From Bradyrhizobium diazoefficiens (GTDB taxonomy: Bacteria > Pseudomonadota > Alphaproteobacteria > Rhizobiales > Xanthobacteraceae): a stretch of 64,000 bases of DNA. Below the pieces are notes generated by a model. The model was not told where the DNA came from. It did no database searches and saw nothing but the letters and a program-made list of their open reading frames with translations. Positions 37,053-45,863 of this stretch are shown here, piece by piece. A program made the position numbers and the translations under genes. The stretch is from positions 2,384,501 through 2,448,500 of the forward strand of contig NZ_CP067102.1 of the NCBI RefSeq assembly GCF_016616885.1. Direction: 5' to 3'. Within the stretch, counting starts at the first letter, position 1. Each line of letters begins with the position of its first letter.

Positions 37053-39116
37053 TCAGCGCCCTTCGCGCAGCCAGGTCGCGGCGAAGGCACCGAGCAGCAG
37101 CAACAGGCCGATCAGGCCTGCGAAGATCGGCAGCACGCCGACGCCCTTGACGACGCTGGCGTCGCGCATCCGTACGCCCATCCAGCCGTCGCCGGCAAAG
37201 ACGCTGGTCGAGCGCACCGGGAGGATGCGCGGCAGCTCGACGCTTCCGCCATCCGCGATCCGCACGGCGCTGCCACCGGTCGCCTGGGTCAGCGGCTTCA
37301 GGGTTTCGGTGGTGGAGGTGACCTCCGAAAACTCCTTCGGATTGGTCGGGCCGACATTGATCAGCGCCTTCAGCGTGCCGTCGGTCGCCTGCCACAGGCC
37401 GAGCTCGTTCGCCGGCAGGCTGGCACGCCATTCGCCGGGATCGCCGGGGCTGAGCGTCAGATCATGCGAGACGCCGGAGGGCGAGGTCACGCTCACCGGC
37501 TGCACGCTGTCCGCCATGGTCTGGCGCACTACCACGAGATCCTTGCCCTGCACTTGCAGGCGCAGTGCCTCTTCGTCGAGGTCCGGCTGCTTCATCAGCC
37601 AGTGCGACATCCGCCGGAGCAGATCGAGATGCGGACCGCCGCCCTCATAGCCGCGCGCCCACAGCCAGATGTGATCGGACAGCAGCAGCGCGACGCGGCC
37701 CTCGCCGAAGCGCGACAGGAACAGCAGCGGCTTGCCGTCCGCGCCGGTCATCACCGGCGGGTTGACCGAATTGCGGGTCTCGACGGTGCGGAAGAAGCGG
37801 CTCCAGTGCGGCGGTTCGAACGCCGCGCCCTCCAGCCCGCGCGTGACGGGATGGCGTTTGCCGATGTCGGAGAGATGCGCATAGAACGGCTTCTCGGTGA
37901 CGCCGACCGGCTCGGCCGGCAGCACGGTGTCGAGCGGCGTGCGCCAGATGCTGGTGGTCGAGGCATAGTCGGGGCCGGCCGAGACCAGCACGGCGCCGCC
38001 CGAACGCACATAGCGCGCGATGTTGTCGAAATAGGCGATCGGCAGCACGCCCTGGCGCGCGTAGCGGTCGAAGATGATCAGCTGGAATTCGTTGATGTGC
38101 TGCTGGAACAGCTCACGCGTCGGAAACGCGATCAGCGACAATTCGTTGATCGGCGTGCCGTCCTGCTTCTCCGGCGGACGCAGAATGGTGAAATGCACGA
38201 GGTCGACGCTGGCGTCGGACTTCAACAGGTTGCGCCAGGTGCGTTCGCCGGAATGCGGCTCGCCGGACACCAGCAGCACACGCAGCTTGTCACGCACGCC
38301 GTCGATGGCGACCACGGCGCGATTATTCACCGGCGTCAGCTCGCGCTCGAGCGGCGAGGCCTCGATCTCGACGATGTTCGGACCGGCATGCTTGATCTCG
38401 ACGTCGACGCTGGCGCTCTGGCCGCTTGAGAGCGTGCGCTCGTTGATGACCTCGCCGTCGCGGCGGATCGTGACCTTGGCGCGCTCGCCGGCGACGCCCT
38501 GGTCGTCGAGCTTGTAGGTGATGGTCTGGTTCTGGCCGACGATGCCAAAGCGCGGCGCCGCCGTGATCGCGACGCGGCGGTCGCGCTCGTCCTTCTGTCC
38601 GGTGATCAGCGCCTGCACCGGCGCCTGGAACCCAAGCGCGGCGGCGTTGGCCGGGATGTCGTGAACGCGGCCGTCGGTGATCAGGAACGCGCCGGCGACG
38701 CGGTCGACCGGAACGTCCGACAGCGCCGAGGCCAGTGCGCCGAACAGCTTGGTGCCGTCGGTCTCGCCGTCGGCCTGTCCGGCATCGACGACGCGCACCT
38801 CGAGTCCCTTGATCTTCTTCAGGCTGTCGACCAGCGCCTCCTGCGCCTTCGCGGCTTCCTGGTTGCGCTTGCCGAAATTCTGGCTCGGGCTCTTGTCGAC
38901 CACGACGGCGGCGACCGAGGTGAGGGGATCGCGGTCCTCGCGCGTGAAGGAGGGATTGGCGAGCGCCAGCAAGAACAGCGCCAGCGCGGCGACGCGCACG
39001 GCTCCGCCGCGCGCCCGCGCAAGCAGCAGCACGATTGCGATGACAACGATCGCAGCGAGCGCGATCCACAGGACGATCGCGGGAACCAGCGGCGTGAACG
39101 CGATGCCGTAATTCAT
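37053..39116 (-). CDS. Large membrane protein of the MoxR-DUF58-DUF4159 operon
   Basis: A 687-residue protein. Two N-terminal membrane segments (VLWIALAAIVVIAIVLLLARA, AALALFLLALANPSF) and one at the C-terminus (GVLPIFAGLIGLLLLLGAFAATWL) enclose a long extracytoplasmic or cytoplasmic region. That region has a VWA/glutamine-amidotransferase-like fold: VAAVVVDKSPSQNF resembles a VWA start, and PIAYFDNIARYVRSGGAVLVSAGPDY resembles the amidotransferase-like core. Such proteins follow MoxR ATPases in alphaproteobacteria and are thought to act in envelope protein maturation. It is the last gene of the unit, 151 bp after the DUF4159 gene with a family C repeat between them. Confidence 0.7.
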   Translation of the reverse strand: MNYGIAFTPLVPAIVLWIALAAIVVIAIVLLLARARGGAVRVAALALFLLALANPSFTREDRDPLTSVAAVVVDKSPSQNFGKRNQEAAKAQEALVDSLKKIKGLEVRVVDAGQADGETDGTKLFGALASALSDVPVDRVAGAFLITDGRVHDIPANAAALGFQAPVQALITGQKDERDRRVAITAAPRFGIVGQNQTITYKLDDQGVAGERAKVTIRRDGEVINERTLSSGQSASVDVEIKHAGPNIVEIEASPLERELTPVNNRAVVAIDGVRDKLRVLLVSGEPHSGERTWRNLLKSDASVDLVHFTILRPPEKQDGTPINELSLIAFPTRELFQQHINEFQLIIFDRYARQGVLPIAYFDNIARYVRSGGAVLVSAGPDYASTTSIWRTPLDTVLPAEPVGVTEKPFYAHLSDIGKRHPVTRGLEGAAFEPPHWSRFFRTVETRNSVNPPVMTGADGKPLLFLSRFGEGRVALLLSDHIWLWARGYEGGGPHLDLLRRMSHWLMKQPDLDEEALRLQVQGKDLVVVRQTMADSVQPVSVTSPSGVSHDLTLSPGDPGEWRASLPANELGLWQATDGTLKALINVGPTNPKEFSEVTSTTETLKPLTQATGGSAVRIADGGSVELPRILPVRSTSVFAGDGWMGVRMRDASVVKGVGVLPIFAGLIGLLLLLGAFAATWLREGR

Positions 39117-39132
39117 CAGACAGACCTATCAG

Positions 39133-39235
39133 CGTCATTCCGGGGCGATGCGAAGCATCGAACGCCGGTGCGCAACTGCGCGCCTGAGAATCTCGAGATT
39201 CCGGATCTGGTCCTTCGGACCATCCCGGAATGACG
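39133..39235. repeat. Palindromic intergenic repeat, family C
   Basis: Inverted ends (CGTCATTCCGGGG-type and CCCGGAATGACG) enclose smaller hairpins (GATGCGAAGCATC and GAATCTCGAGATTC). It sits inside the gap between two genes of one operon, so it would be transcribed and could act as a processing or stability element. Confidence 0.8.
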
Positions 39236-39267
39236 GGGCGTGTAGCTCAAGCTCGTCACGCGCATCT

Positions 39268-42081
39268 CTACTGCCCCAGCCGTTCGATCAAAGCCGGCGC
39301 GTGCACCTGGTCGGCCTTGTAGTTGCCGGTCAGCGTGTACATCACGATATTGACGCCGGCGCGGTAGGCGAATTCGCGCTGGCGCGGCTCGCCGGGCGTG
39401 AGCGGCAGCATCGGTTGGCCGTCGGGACGGAGTGCCCAGGCGCCGGCGAGGTCATTGGAAGTGATGATGATCGGCGAGACGCCATCGCCGCCGCGGGCGG
39501 GGCGCTGTGCGCTCTCGTCGTCGTCCTCACGCGGCAGCGCTTCGACCCAGGCCTGGCCCGAGTTGAAGCGGCCGGGGAAGTCGCGCAGCAGATAGAAGGT
39601 CTTGGTCAGCACGTGCTCGCGCGGCACCGGCTCGAGTTCGGGCACGTCGAGCGAGGACAGGATCTCGCGCAGGGCCTGCATGCCCTGCGTCTGCGATGCG
39701 CCGTTGTCGCCGGGCGGCGCTTCGACCGCGTCGCGGGTGTCGAAGATCACGGTGCCGCCCTGCTTCATATAGGCGTCGATCTTGTTGATGGCGTCCTGCG
39801 GCGGTTTTGGCGCGCCCGGCACGATCGGCCAGTAGATCAGCGGGAAGAAGGCGAGCTCGTCACGCGCGGGATCGACGCCGACGGGATCGCCGGCCTCGAG
39901 CGCGGTGCGCTGCGCCAGGAACAGCGTCAGGCCGGACAGGCCGGCCTTGACGATGGAATCGACGTCGGCATTGCCGGTGACGACGTAGGCGAGGCGGGTC
40001 TGCGACGTCGACTTCATCGCGAACTCGTCCGACATGCTGTCGGCGCGCGACGGCGTCGGCGAAAATACCGCGATGCCTGCGAGCATGACCCCAAGCAGGA
40101 TCATGGCAGGCGCGGCGCGGCGGCGCAGCAGCGCGGCGAGGCCGCCGCCGAGCAGCGCCACGATGATCGCGTCCACCAGGAACAGCGCCAGCGAGGTCGA
40201 CAGCAGCCAGCCACGCAGGTCGCGCGGCTCGGCGTTCGTGTAGGTCGCGTGCCGGGCGCGCAGGCTTGCGGTGTTGAGGGCTGCGATGCGGTCGGCGGCG
40301 GCGAGCGTGTTCACGGCGAGCGGTCCTTCTGCCGGACCGTAGAAGCCGGGCGGATGGTCCGGCGTGGCGCGGTCGCGATAATCAGCCGTCAGCGGCTTTG
40401 CGGTGGCGGGCGGCGGCCCGAAGGCGCCGAAGCCGTCGAGCATGCGCAGCGGCGCCAGCGTCTCGGTGCTGGCCTCAGTGGCAACGCCGGGGCCGGGCTT
40501 GGCGGTGTAGCCGGACATGTCGACGACACGCCTGAGCATTTCGACGAAGGTGCCGGACATCGGCAGATCCGACCAGCGCATGTCGGCGCTGACATGGAAC
40601 AGGCTGACGAGGCCCTTGCCGCGATGCTCGCCGGTCACGAGCGGCGTGCCGTCTTCGAGCGAGGCCCAGCTCTTGGTGGCGAGCACCGCATCGGGCTCGG
40701 CCAGCACCTGCCGGCTCACGGTGACGTCCTTGGGGACGACGACGCCGGAAAACGGACCGTCGGCGGCGAACGCGGCGAGATGCTGCGGCTTCTCCCAGGT
40801 CAGGCTGCCGCCGAGCGTGCGCCCGCCCTTGCGCAGCTTGACCGGGACGAGATCGTCTTCGGCCTGCGCCAGCCGGGGACCTGCGAACCGCACCAGCACG
40901 CCGCCCTGGTCGATCCAGGCGTTGAGACGCTCGCGCAATTCAGGCGCGACCGTGCCGACGTCGGCCAAAATGATCATGGGCAGCTTCTGGTCGAGGAACT
41001 GGGTGATGCCTTGCTGCGGCGAGCCCTTGTCGGCCAGCCGCACGTCGGCGAACGGCGCCAGCGCGCGCGTGAGGTAGAAGGTCGGCGCCAGCAGCGGCTG
41101 CGCAGTTTCGCTGCTCGCGCCCGAGACGATGCCGATGGCGCGCCGCCGCCAGCGCTTGTCGAGCAGCTGCACCGCGCCGGCCGAACGCTCGCCGGAAATC
41201 TCGAGCCGCGAGATGTCGTTGCGCAGCTCGACCGGCAGGTCGAACGCCGCCTCGGTCTCCTTGTCCTGCGGGCCGAAGGTGAAGCGCGCCTCGCCGATCG
41301 GCGAGGCCTTGTGGTCCAGCGCCCGCACGGTGCCGGCGGCGATGCCGCTGTCGGTTCGCAGCACCTTCACCGTCATCCTCGCAGCCGCGTTCTCCGCCGC
41401 GACCAGCGCCAGCGGGGAGGAGGTGCCGCCTTCGAACACCGTCAAGCTGCGATCTCCGATGGTCTTGCCGAGCCCTTGTACGAACTCTTCGCCACGGCCG
41501 GTGTCGACGCCGTCAGACAGCCAGGCGATCTCGCAGTCGCCAGTCGCTTTCAGGAAACGATCGATCGCGGTAAGGGTTTCAACGCGCTCGATCGAATAGG
41601 GTTTCGGCACGATCTGCCGCAGCGCAACGCGTGCCGCGCCCGCCGGCATGAGCGTGATGTCGCGATTCGGCTCGGACAGCGGCACCAGCGCGATGGCGCG
41701 ACGGTCGTTGTCGGCATTGGCGATCAGCTCGTCGGCGGCCCGGATCCGCGTTTCCCAGTTCGATGCGGCGCTCCAGCCGTCGTCGAGCATGATCATCAGC
41801 GGCAACTTGCTGGCGGCCAAGCCCGTCTGCGGATTCCAGATCGGGCCGGCGGCGGCGAAGATCACCAGGGCCGCCGCGAGCAGCCGCAGCGCGGTCAGCC
41901 ACCATGGCGTCCGCGACGGCGTCTCTTCGCGCGGGGCGATGTCGAACAGCAGGCGTGTCGGCGGAAATTCGATGCGGCGCGGCCGCGGCGGCATCACGCG
42001 CAACAGCCACCACAGCACCGGCAGGCTGACGAGGCCGATCAGGAGCAGCGGTTCGGTGAAGGCGAGCGGCAATCCCATCAT
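39268..42081 (-). CDS. BatA/DUF4159 membrane protein
   Basis: A 937-residue protein. The N-terminal BatA-like region has two membrane segments (LLLIGLVSLPVLWWLLRVM, LTALRLLAAALVIFAAAGPIW). A VWA-like domain then starts LPLMIMLDDGWSAA. Two membrane segments around residues 620-680 (LALFLVDAIIVALLGGGLAAL, MILLGVMLAGIAVF) are followed by a C-terminal DUF4159 domain (LAYVVTGNADVDSIVKAGLSGL). The VWA metal-binding residues appear altered. Role unknown; partner of MoxR and DUF58 proteins. Its start overlaps the stop of the DUF58 gene by 4 bp (ATGA). Confidence 0.78.
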   Translation of the reverse strand: MMGLPLAFTEPLLLIGLVSLPVLWWLLRVMPPRPRRIEFPPTRLLFDIAPREETPSRTPWWLTALRLLAAALVIFAAAGPIWNPQTGLAASKLPLMIMLDDGWSAASNWETRIRAADELIANADNDRRAIALVPLSEPNRDITLMPAGAARVALRQIVPKPYSIERVETLTAIDRFLKATGDCEIAWLSDGVDTGRGEEFVQGLGKTIGDRSLTVFEGGTSSPLALVAAENAAARMTVKVLRTDSGIAAGTVRALDHKASPIGEARFTFGPQDKETEAAFDLPVELRNDISRLEISGERSAGAVQLLDKRWRRRAIGIVSGASSETAQPLLAPTFYLTRALAPFADVRLADKGSPQQGITQFLDQKLPMIILADVGTVAPELRERLNAWIDQGGVLVRFAGPRLAQAEDDLVPVKLRKGGRTLGGSLTWEKPQHLAAFAADGPFSGVVVPKDVTVSRQVLAEPDAVLATKSWASLEDGTPLVTGEHRGKGLVSLFHVSADMRWSDLPMSGTFVEMLRRVVDMSGYTAKPGPGVATEASTETLAPLRMLDGFGAFGPPPATAKPLTADYRDRATPDHPPGFYGPAEGPLAVNTLAAADRIAALNTASLRARHATYTNAEPRDLRGWLLSTSLALFLVDAIIVALLGGGLAALLRRRAAPAMILLGVMLAGIAVFSPTPSRADSMSDEFAMKSTSQTRLAYVVTGNADVDSIVKAGLSGLTLFLAQRTALEAGDPVGVDPARDELAFFPLIYWPIVPGAPKPPQDAINKIDAYMKQGGTVIFDTRDAVEAPPGDNGASQTQGMQALREILSSLDVPELEPVPREHVLTKTFYLLRDFPGRFNSGQAWVEALPREDDDESAQRPARGGDGVSPIIITSNDLAGAWALRPDGQPMLPLTPGEPRQREFAYRAGVNIVMYTLTGNYKADQVHAPALIERLGQ

Positions 42082-43025
42082 GCGGCCGGCCCCGCCTTGA
42101 TCGTCGTAGTGCGCCCGCCCGACTTGCTCACCTGCATGCCGGCATGCAGGAACAGCAACAGCTCGGCCGCCGAACGGTCGGTCGCATGCGTCGTGAACAG
42201 CCAGTCGAGCTTGTTGGTTTCGGCGCGGATCTGGTCGCGGTGCAGCGCAAGCCGCGCCGTGTAATCCTCCGCCCAGCTCTCGGCGCGGCCGGCGGTGATC
42301 ACGCCAAAGCCTTCCGGCTCGACGAACTCGACGCGGCCCGAATAGGGAAACGATTCCTCGGCGGGGTCGACGATCTGCACCAGCGTGCCATGCGCGCCCG
42401 AGCCGGACAGGCCCGCGAGCGTGGTCCTGATCTCGGCGATCGGCGACCAGAAATCCGACAGCACGATGGTTTCGGCCAGCGCCGCAGGGACGAAGGACGG
42501 CGGCAGGCTCAGCCGGTCGGCATCGTCATGCAGCATCGCCTGCGCCATCTTGTCGATGACGCTGCGGCTTGTGGTCGGCGCCATCAGCCCGGGAATGCCG
42601 ACGCGCTCGCCGCCCGCGACCAGCAGCTCCGCCAATGCGAAGGCGACAATCAGCGTGCGTTCAAGCTTGGAGTCGCGCGCGGTCTTCGAGGCGAACGCCA
42701 TCGACGGCGAACGATCAGGCCAGATCCAGACCGTGTGCGAGGCTTCCCATTCGAGCTCGCGGACATAGAGATGGTCGTCGCGCGCCGAGCGGCGCCAGTC
42801 GACGTTCTGCGACGGCTCGCCCGAGACGAAGCGGCGGTATTGCCAGAAATTTTCGCCGGAGCCGGCGCGGCGGCGGCCATGCAGGCCGTGGATGACGTTG
42901 GCGGCAATGCGGCGGGCCTCGAGCACCAGGCGCGGCAGCGAAGCGGCGAGCGTTCGGCTTTCGCCATCGGCACGTCGGATCGCTATTGCCTCCTTCGCTG
43001 TGTGCCCGGTCTCTGCGGCCATCAA
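42078..43025 (-). CDS. DUF58 domain protein
   Basis: A 315-residue protein. The region QYRRFVSGEPSQNVDWRRSARDDHLYVRELEWEAS is typical of DUF58, followed by a VWA-like fold (VWIWPDRSPSMAF with DxSxS-like residues). DUF58 proteins regularly follow MoxR AAA+ ATPases and are proposed to bridge them to membrane VWA proteins. It has no signal peptide. It overlaps the moxR stop and the next start by 4 bp each, so the three are translated together. Confidence 0.83.
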   Translation of the reverse strand: MMAAETGHTAKEAIAIRRADGESRTLAASLPRLVLEARRIAANVIHGLHGRRRAGSGENFWQYRRFVSGEPSQNVDWRRSARDDHLYVRELEWEASHTVWIWPDRSPSMAFASKTARDSKLERTLIVAFALAELLVAGGERVGIPGLMAPTTSRSVIDKMAQAMLHDDADRLSLPPSFVPAALAETIVLSDFWSPIAEIRTTLAGLSGSGAHGTLVQIVDPAEESFPYSGRVEFVEPEGFGVITAGRAESWAEDYTARLALHRDQIRAETNKLDWLFTTHATDRSAAELLLFLHAGMQVSKSGGRTTTIKAGPAA

Positions 43026-44020
43026 CCGATCCGTGTCTTCAATTGTTTGATCACGTCCGGAATCGTGCGGCCTTCGGCACGTGCCTGGAACGTCAAGGCC
43101 ATGCGGTGCTTCAATATCGGCTCGGCGAGGTCGAGCACATCGTCGATCGAGGGCGCGAGACGTCCGTCGATCAGCGCACGGGCACGCACGGCGAGCATCA
43201 GCGATTGGCTGGCGCGCGGGCCGGGGCCCCAGGCGATGAACTTGCCGGCCTCGCCGCTCTCCTCGCCCGGACGAGCCGAGCGCACCAGCGACAGGATGGC
43301 CTCAACCACGGAATCGCCGACCGGCAGGCGGCGCACCAGCCGTTGCGCGGTGATCAGCGCGTCCGCCGTCAATGATGCCTTCGCCAGCGTCTCCTCGGCG
43401 CAGGTGGTCTCGAACAGGATGCGGCGTTCGGCATCGCGATCGGGATAATCGACGTCGATCTCCATCAGGAAACGGTCGAGCTGCGCTTCGGGCAGCGGAT
43501 AGGTACCTTCCTGCTCCAGCGGGTTCTGCGTCGCGAGCACGTGGAACGGTTTTGGCAGATCATGGCGCGCGCCGGCGACGGTGATGTGCTGCTCCTGCAT
43601 CGCCTGCAGCAGCGCCGATTGCGTGCGCGGGCTGGCGCGGTTGATCTCGTCGGCCATCAGCAACTGGGCGAAGACGGGGCCGGAGATGAAGCGGAACGAG
43701 CGTTTGCCGGCGGTGCTCTCGTCGAGCACTTCGGCACCGAGAATGTCCGACGGCATCAGGTCGGGCGTGAACTGGATGCGCTTGGCATCGAGACCGAGCG
43801 TGACGCCGAGCGTCTCGACCAGCTTGGTCTTGGCAAGGCCGGGCACGCCTATCAGGAGCGCGTGACCGCCGGAGAGGATCGTGACCAGCGTGTTCTCGAT
43901 CACGCGATCCTGGCCGAAGATCACCGATGCGATCGCGTCCTTCGCGGCGCGCACCTGGCTCGACACCTGCTCGGCCGAACGGACGACGCCGTCTTCGAGC
44001 TTCTCGACACTTTCCGCCAT
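43022..44020 (-). CDS. MoxR-family AAA+ ATPase
   Basis: A 332-residue ATPase. The Walker A position reads GVPGLAKTKLV (the usual MoxR GxPGxAKT form), Walker B is LLMADEINRASP, sensor 1 is VLATQNPLEQEGTYPLPEAQLDRF, and the C-terminal lid helix bundle is intact. MoxR ATPases act as chaperones that insert metals or remodel VWA-domain partners. The first gene of a four-gene unit with DUF58, BatA/DUF4159 and a membrane protein. Divergent from the DUF1285 gene, with 273 bp between them. Confidence 0.88.
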   Translation of the reverse strand: MAESVEKLEDGVVRSAEQVSSQVRAAKDAIASVIFGQDRVIENTLVTILSGGHALLIGVPGLAKTKLVETLGVTLGLDAKRIQFTPDLMPSDILGAEVLDESTAGKRSFRFISGPVFAQLLMADEINRASPRTQSALLQAMQEQHITVAGARHDLPKPFHVLATQNPLEQEGTYPLPEAQLDRFLMEIDVDYPDRDAERRILFETTCAEETLAKASLTADALITAQRLVRRLPVGDSVVEAILSLVRSARPGEESGEAGKFIAWGPGPRASQSLMLAVRARALIDGRLAPSIDDVLDLAEPILKHRMALTFQARAEGRTIPDVIKQLKTRIG

Positions 44021-44293
44021 CCGTTAGCTCCTTAAGCCTGCCACGCGGCTTTTCTGCGTCGTCAAATGATCGCATCAACTTTGCAACATGGGCCCTATGC
44101 TAGACTTGCAGGAAGACCATGTATTCGTTGAATTAACCTATCCCCACCTTATCGGCTTCGGGTTATGTACGGCATCACGAAGTGGCGACCTCCACACCGC
44201 ACTTTACCGGGTGGAACCGTACAGATACGTACAACGTAGACGTACTGATCAGACTTGCACCAATCGTGCCAAATGACAGAGTCAGGGCAAACC

Positions 44294-44905
44294 ATGGCGA
44301 ACCAAGGGCAGAGCGCCGATCGCGGTCTTGAGGGGCTGACTGCCGCCGCCAAAAGTGCTGCCACTGCCGAAGGCGCCAAAAAGGGCCTGCCTCCGGTGCA
44401 TCTGTGGAATCCGCCGTTTTGCGGCGATCTCGATATCCGAATCGCCTCCGATGGTACTTGGTTCTACATGGGCACGCCAATCGGCCGGCCCGCTTTGGTC
44501 CGTCTGTTCTCGACGGTGCTGAAGCGCGAAGGCGACAAGCATTTCCTCGTCACGCCGGTGGAGAAGGTCGGCATCCGTGTCGACGACGCGCCGTTCATGG
44601 CGGTCGAGATGCAAAAGAGCGGCGAGGACAACCATCGCGTGCTGAGCTTCCGCACCAATGTCGACGACTGGGTCACCTGCGACGCCGCGCACCGGCTGCG
44701 CTTCGAGCAGGCCAGGGACGGCGGGTTGACGCCGTATCTGCATGTCCGCGCCGACCTCTGGGCCAAGGTCACCCGCGCGCTCTATTACGATCTGGTTGAC
44801 ATGGGCGAGGAGCGGATGGTCGATGGCCAGCCGATGTTCGGCGTCGAGTCGGCCGGCGAATTCTTCGCCATGGCCGACGCGGAGCAGGTGAGGGCCGCGC
44901 TTTGA
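44294..44905 (+). CDS. DUF1285 domain protein
   Basis: A 203-residue cytoplasmic protein of the DUF1285 type, with PPVHLWNPPFCGDLDIRIASDG, GTWFYMGTPIGRPALVRLFSTVLKRE and RTNVDDWVTCDAAHRLRF. The family forms a small beta-barrel tandem of unknown function and is usually next to a CoA pyrophosphatase and a CCA-adding enzyme in Rhizobiales, as here. ATG 44294 has AGGG seven bases upstream; ATG 44273 is an alternative. Its stop overlaps the TTG start of the next gene. Confidence 0.8.
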   Translation: MANQGQSADRGLEGLTAAAKSAATAEGAKKGLPPVHLWNPPFCGDLDIRIASDGTWFYMGTPIGRPALVRLFSTVLKREGDKHFLVTPVEKVGIRVDDAPFMAVEMQKSGEDNHRVLSFRTNVDDWVTCDAAHRLRFEQARDGGLTPYLHVRADLWAKVTRALYYDLVDMGEERMVDGQPMFGVESAGEFFAMADAEQVRAAL

Positions 44906-45582
44906 ACAAGCCTATCTCCAAAAGCGAGAAGAGCGAGCCCGTCGCTTTCCGCGCGGCGGATTTCTTCGCCCGCTCCAGGGCGAAGCTCGGCTTCGACGTT
45001 CCGCCCGGCCTGTTCGATCCTAACATCATTCCGGCTTCCGGCGATCCCGGCACCGACAAGATGCTCGAGATCGTCGCGCGCGAGCAGCCGGTGCGCCCCG
45101 CTGCCGTCCTGATCGCGGTGGTCGATCATCCCGAGCCGACCATCCTGCTGACGCTGCGTTCGGCCAATCTCAACGATCACGCCGGCCAGATCGCCTTTCC
45201 CGGCGGCAAGATCGACGCGACCGATTCCTCGCCGCTCGACGCCGCGCTGCGCGAGGCCGAGGAGGAGGTCGGGTTGTCCAGAGATTTCGTCGAGCCGATC
45301 GGCTATCTCGATCTCTACGGCACCGCGTTCGGCTTCCGCATCCTGCCGACGGTGGCCCGGGTGCGGCCGGGCTTTCAGCTCACCATCAATCATTCCGAGG
45401 TTGATGACGCATTCGAAGTGCCGCTATCCTTCCTGATGAATCCGGCCAACCACCAGGTGCACAGCAAGGAATTCCGCGGCATGGAGCGGTTTTACTATGC
45501 GATGCCGTTTGCAGAGCGCTACATCTGGGGTGCGACGGCCGGAATGCTGCGTGTTCTGTATGAGCGGATCTATTCGTCATGA
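44902..45582 (+). CDS. CoA pyrophosphatase, Nudix family
   Basis: A 226-residue Nudix enzyme of the NudL/CoAse group, which splits CoA to 3',5'-ADP and 4'-phosphopantetheine. The CoA-specific upstream stretch LLTLRSANLNDHAGQIAFPGG precedes the Nudix box, which is visible as GGKIDATD then REAEEEVGL. It starts at TTG 44902, which overlaps the previous stop (TTGA). Part of a five-gene overlapping chain. Confidence 0.85.
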   Translation: MNKPISKSEKSEPVAFRAADFFARSRAKLGFDVPPGLFDPNIIPASGDPGTDKMLEIVAREQPVRPAAVLIAVVDHPEPTILLTLRSANLNDHAGQIAFPGGKIDATDSSPLDAALREAEEEVGLSRDFVEPIGYLDLYGTAFGFRILPTVARVRPGFQLTINHSEVDDAFEVPLSFLMNPANHQVHSKEFRGMERFYYAMPFAERYIWGATAGMLRVLYERIYSS

Positions 45583-45863
45583 TCCGGCCGGTTCTGACCG
45601 AGATCGGAATCTTCCTCATCCCCTTTGCCGTCTATGCGCTGTTCCTGGCCGCCACGCGGACCGGCCTGTTCGTGCAATCGTCCTGGCCGATCACCGTCGT
45701 CGCGCGCCTGATCCTGGTGGCGCTGGTGCTTGTCATCGCGGGCCTGATTGGGCTCGCGCATTTCTCCGGCGCCGCGCCGAACTCGACCTACGTTCCCGCC
45801 CATGTCGTGAACGGCAAGCTCGTGCCAGGCACTGAAAAACAGGGGCCGGATGATGAGCGCTGA
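45579..45863 (+). CDS. DUF6111 small membrane protein
   Basis: A 94-residue protein with two membrane segments (IGIFLIPFAVYALFLAA, VVARLILVALVLVIAGLIGLAHF) and a hydrophilic C-terminal tail with TYVPAHVVNGKLVPG. It belongs to a small Rhizobiales family (DUF6111) of unknown role. ATG overlaps the Nudix stop; its own end overlaps the start of the CCA-adding enzyme by 14 bp. Confidence 0.78.
   Translation: MIRPVLTEIGIFLIPFAVYALFLAATRTGLFVQSSWPITVVARLILVALVLVIAGLIGLAHFSGAAPNSTYVPAHVVNGKLVPGTEKQGPDDER

Noticed and set aside
39148..42264. A 1038-codon open frame on the plus strand
   Set aside because: It is exactly antisense to the DUF4159 gene. Arg/Gly/Asp-rich translation without domains is typical of the complement of GC-rich genes.
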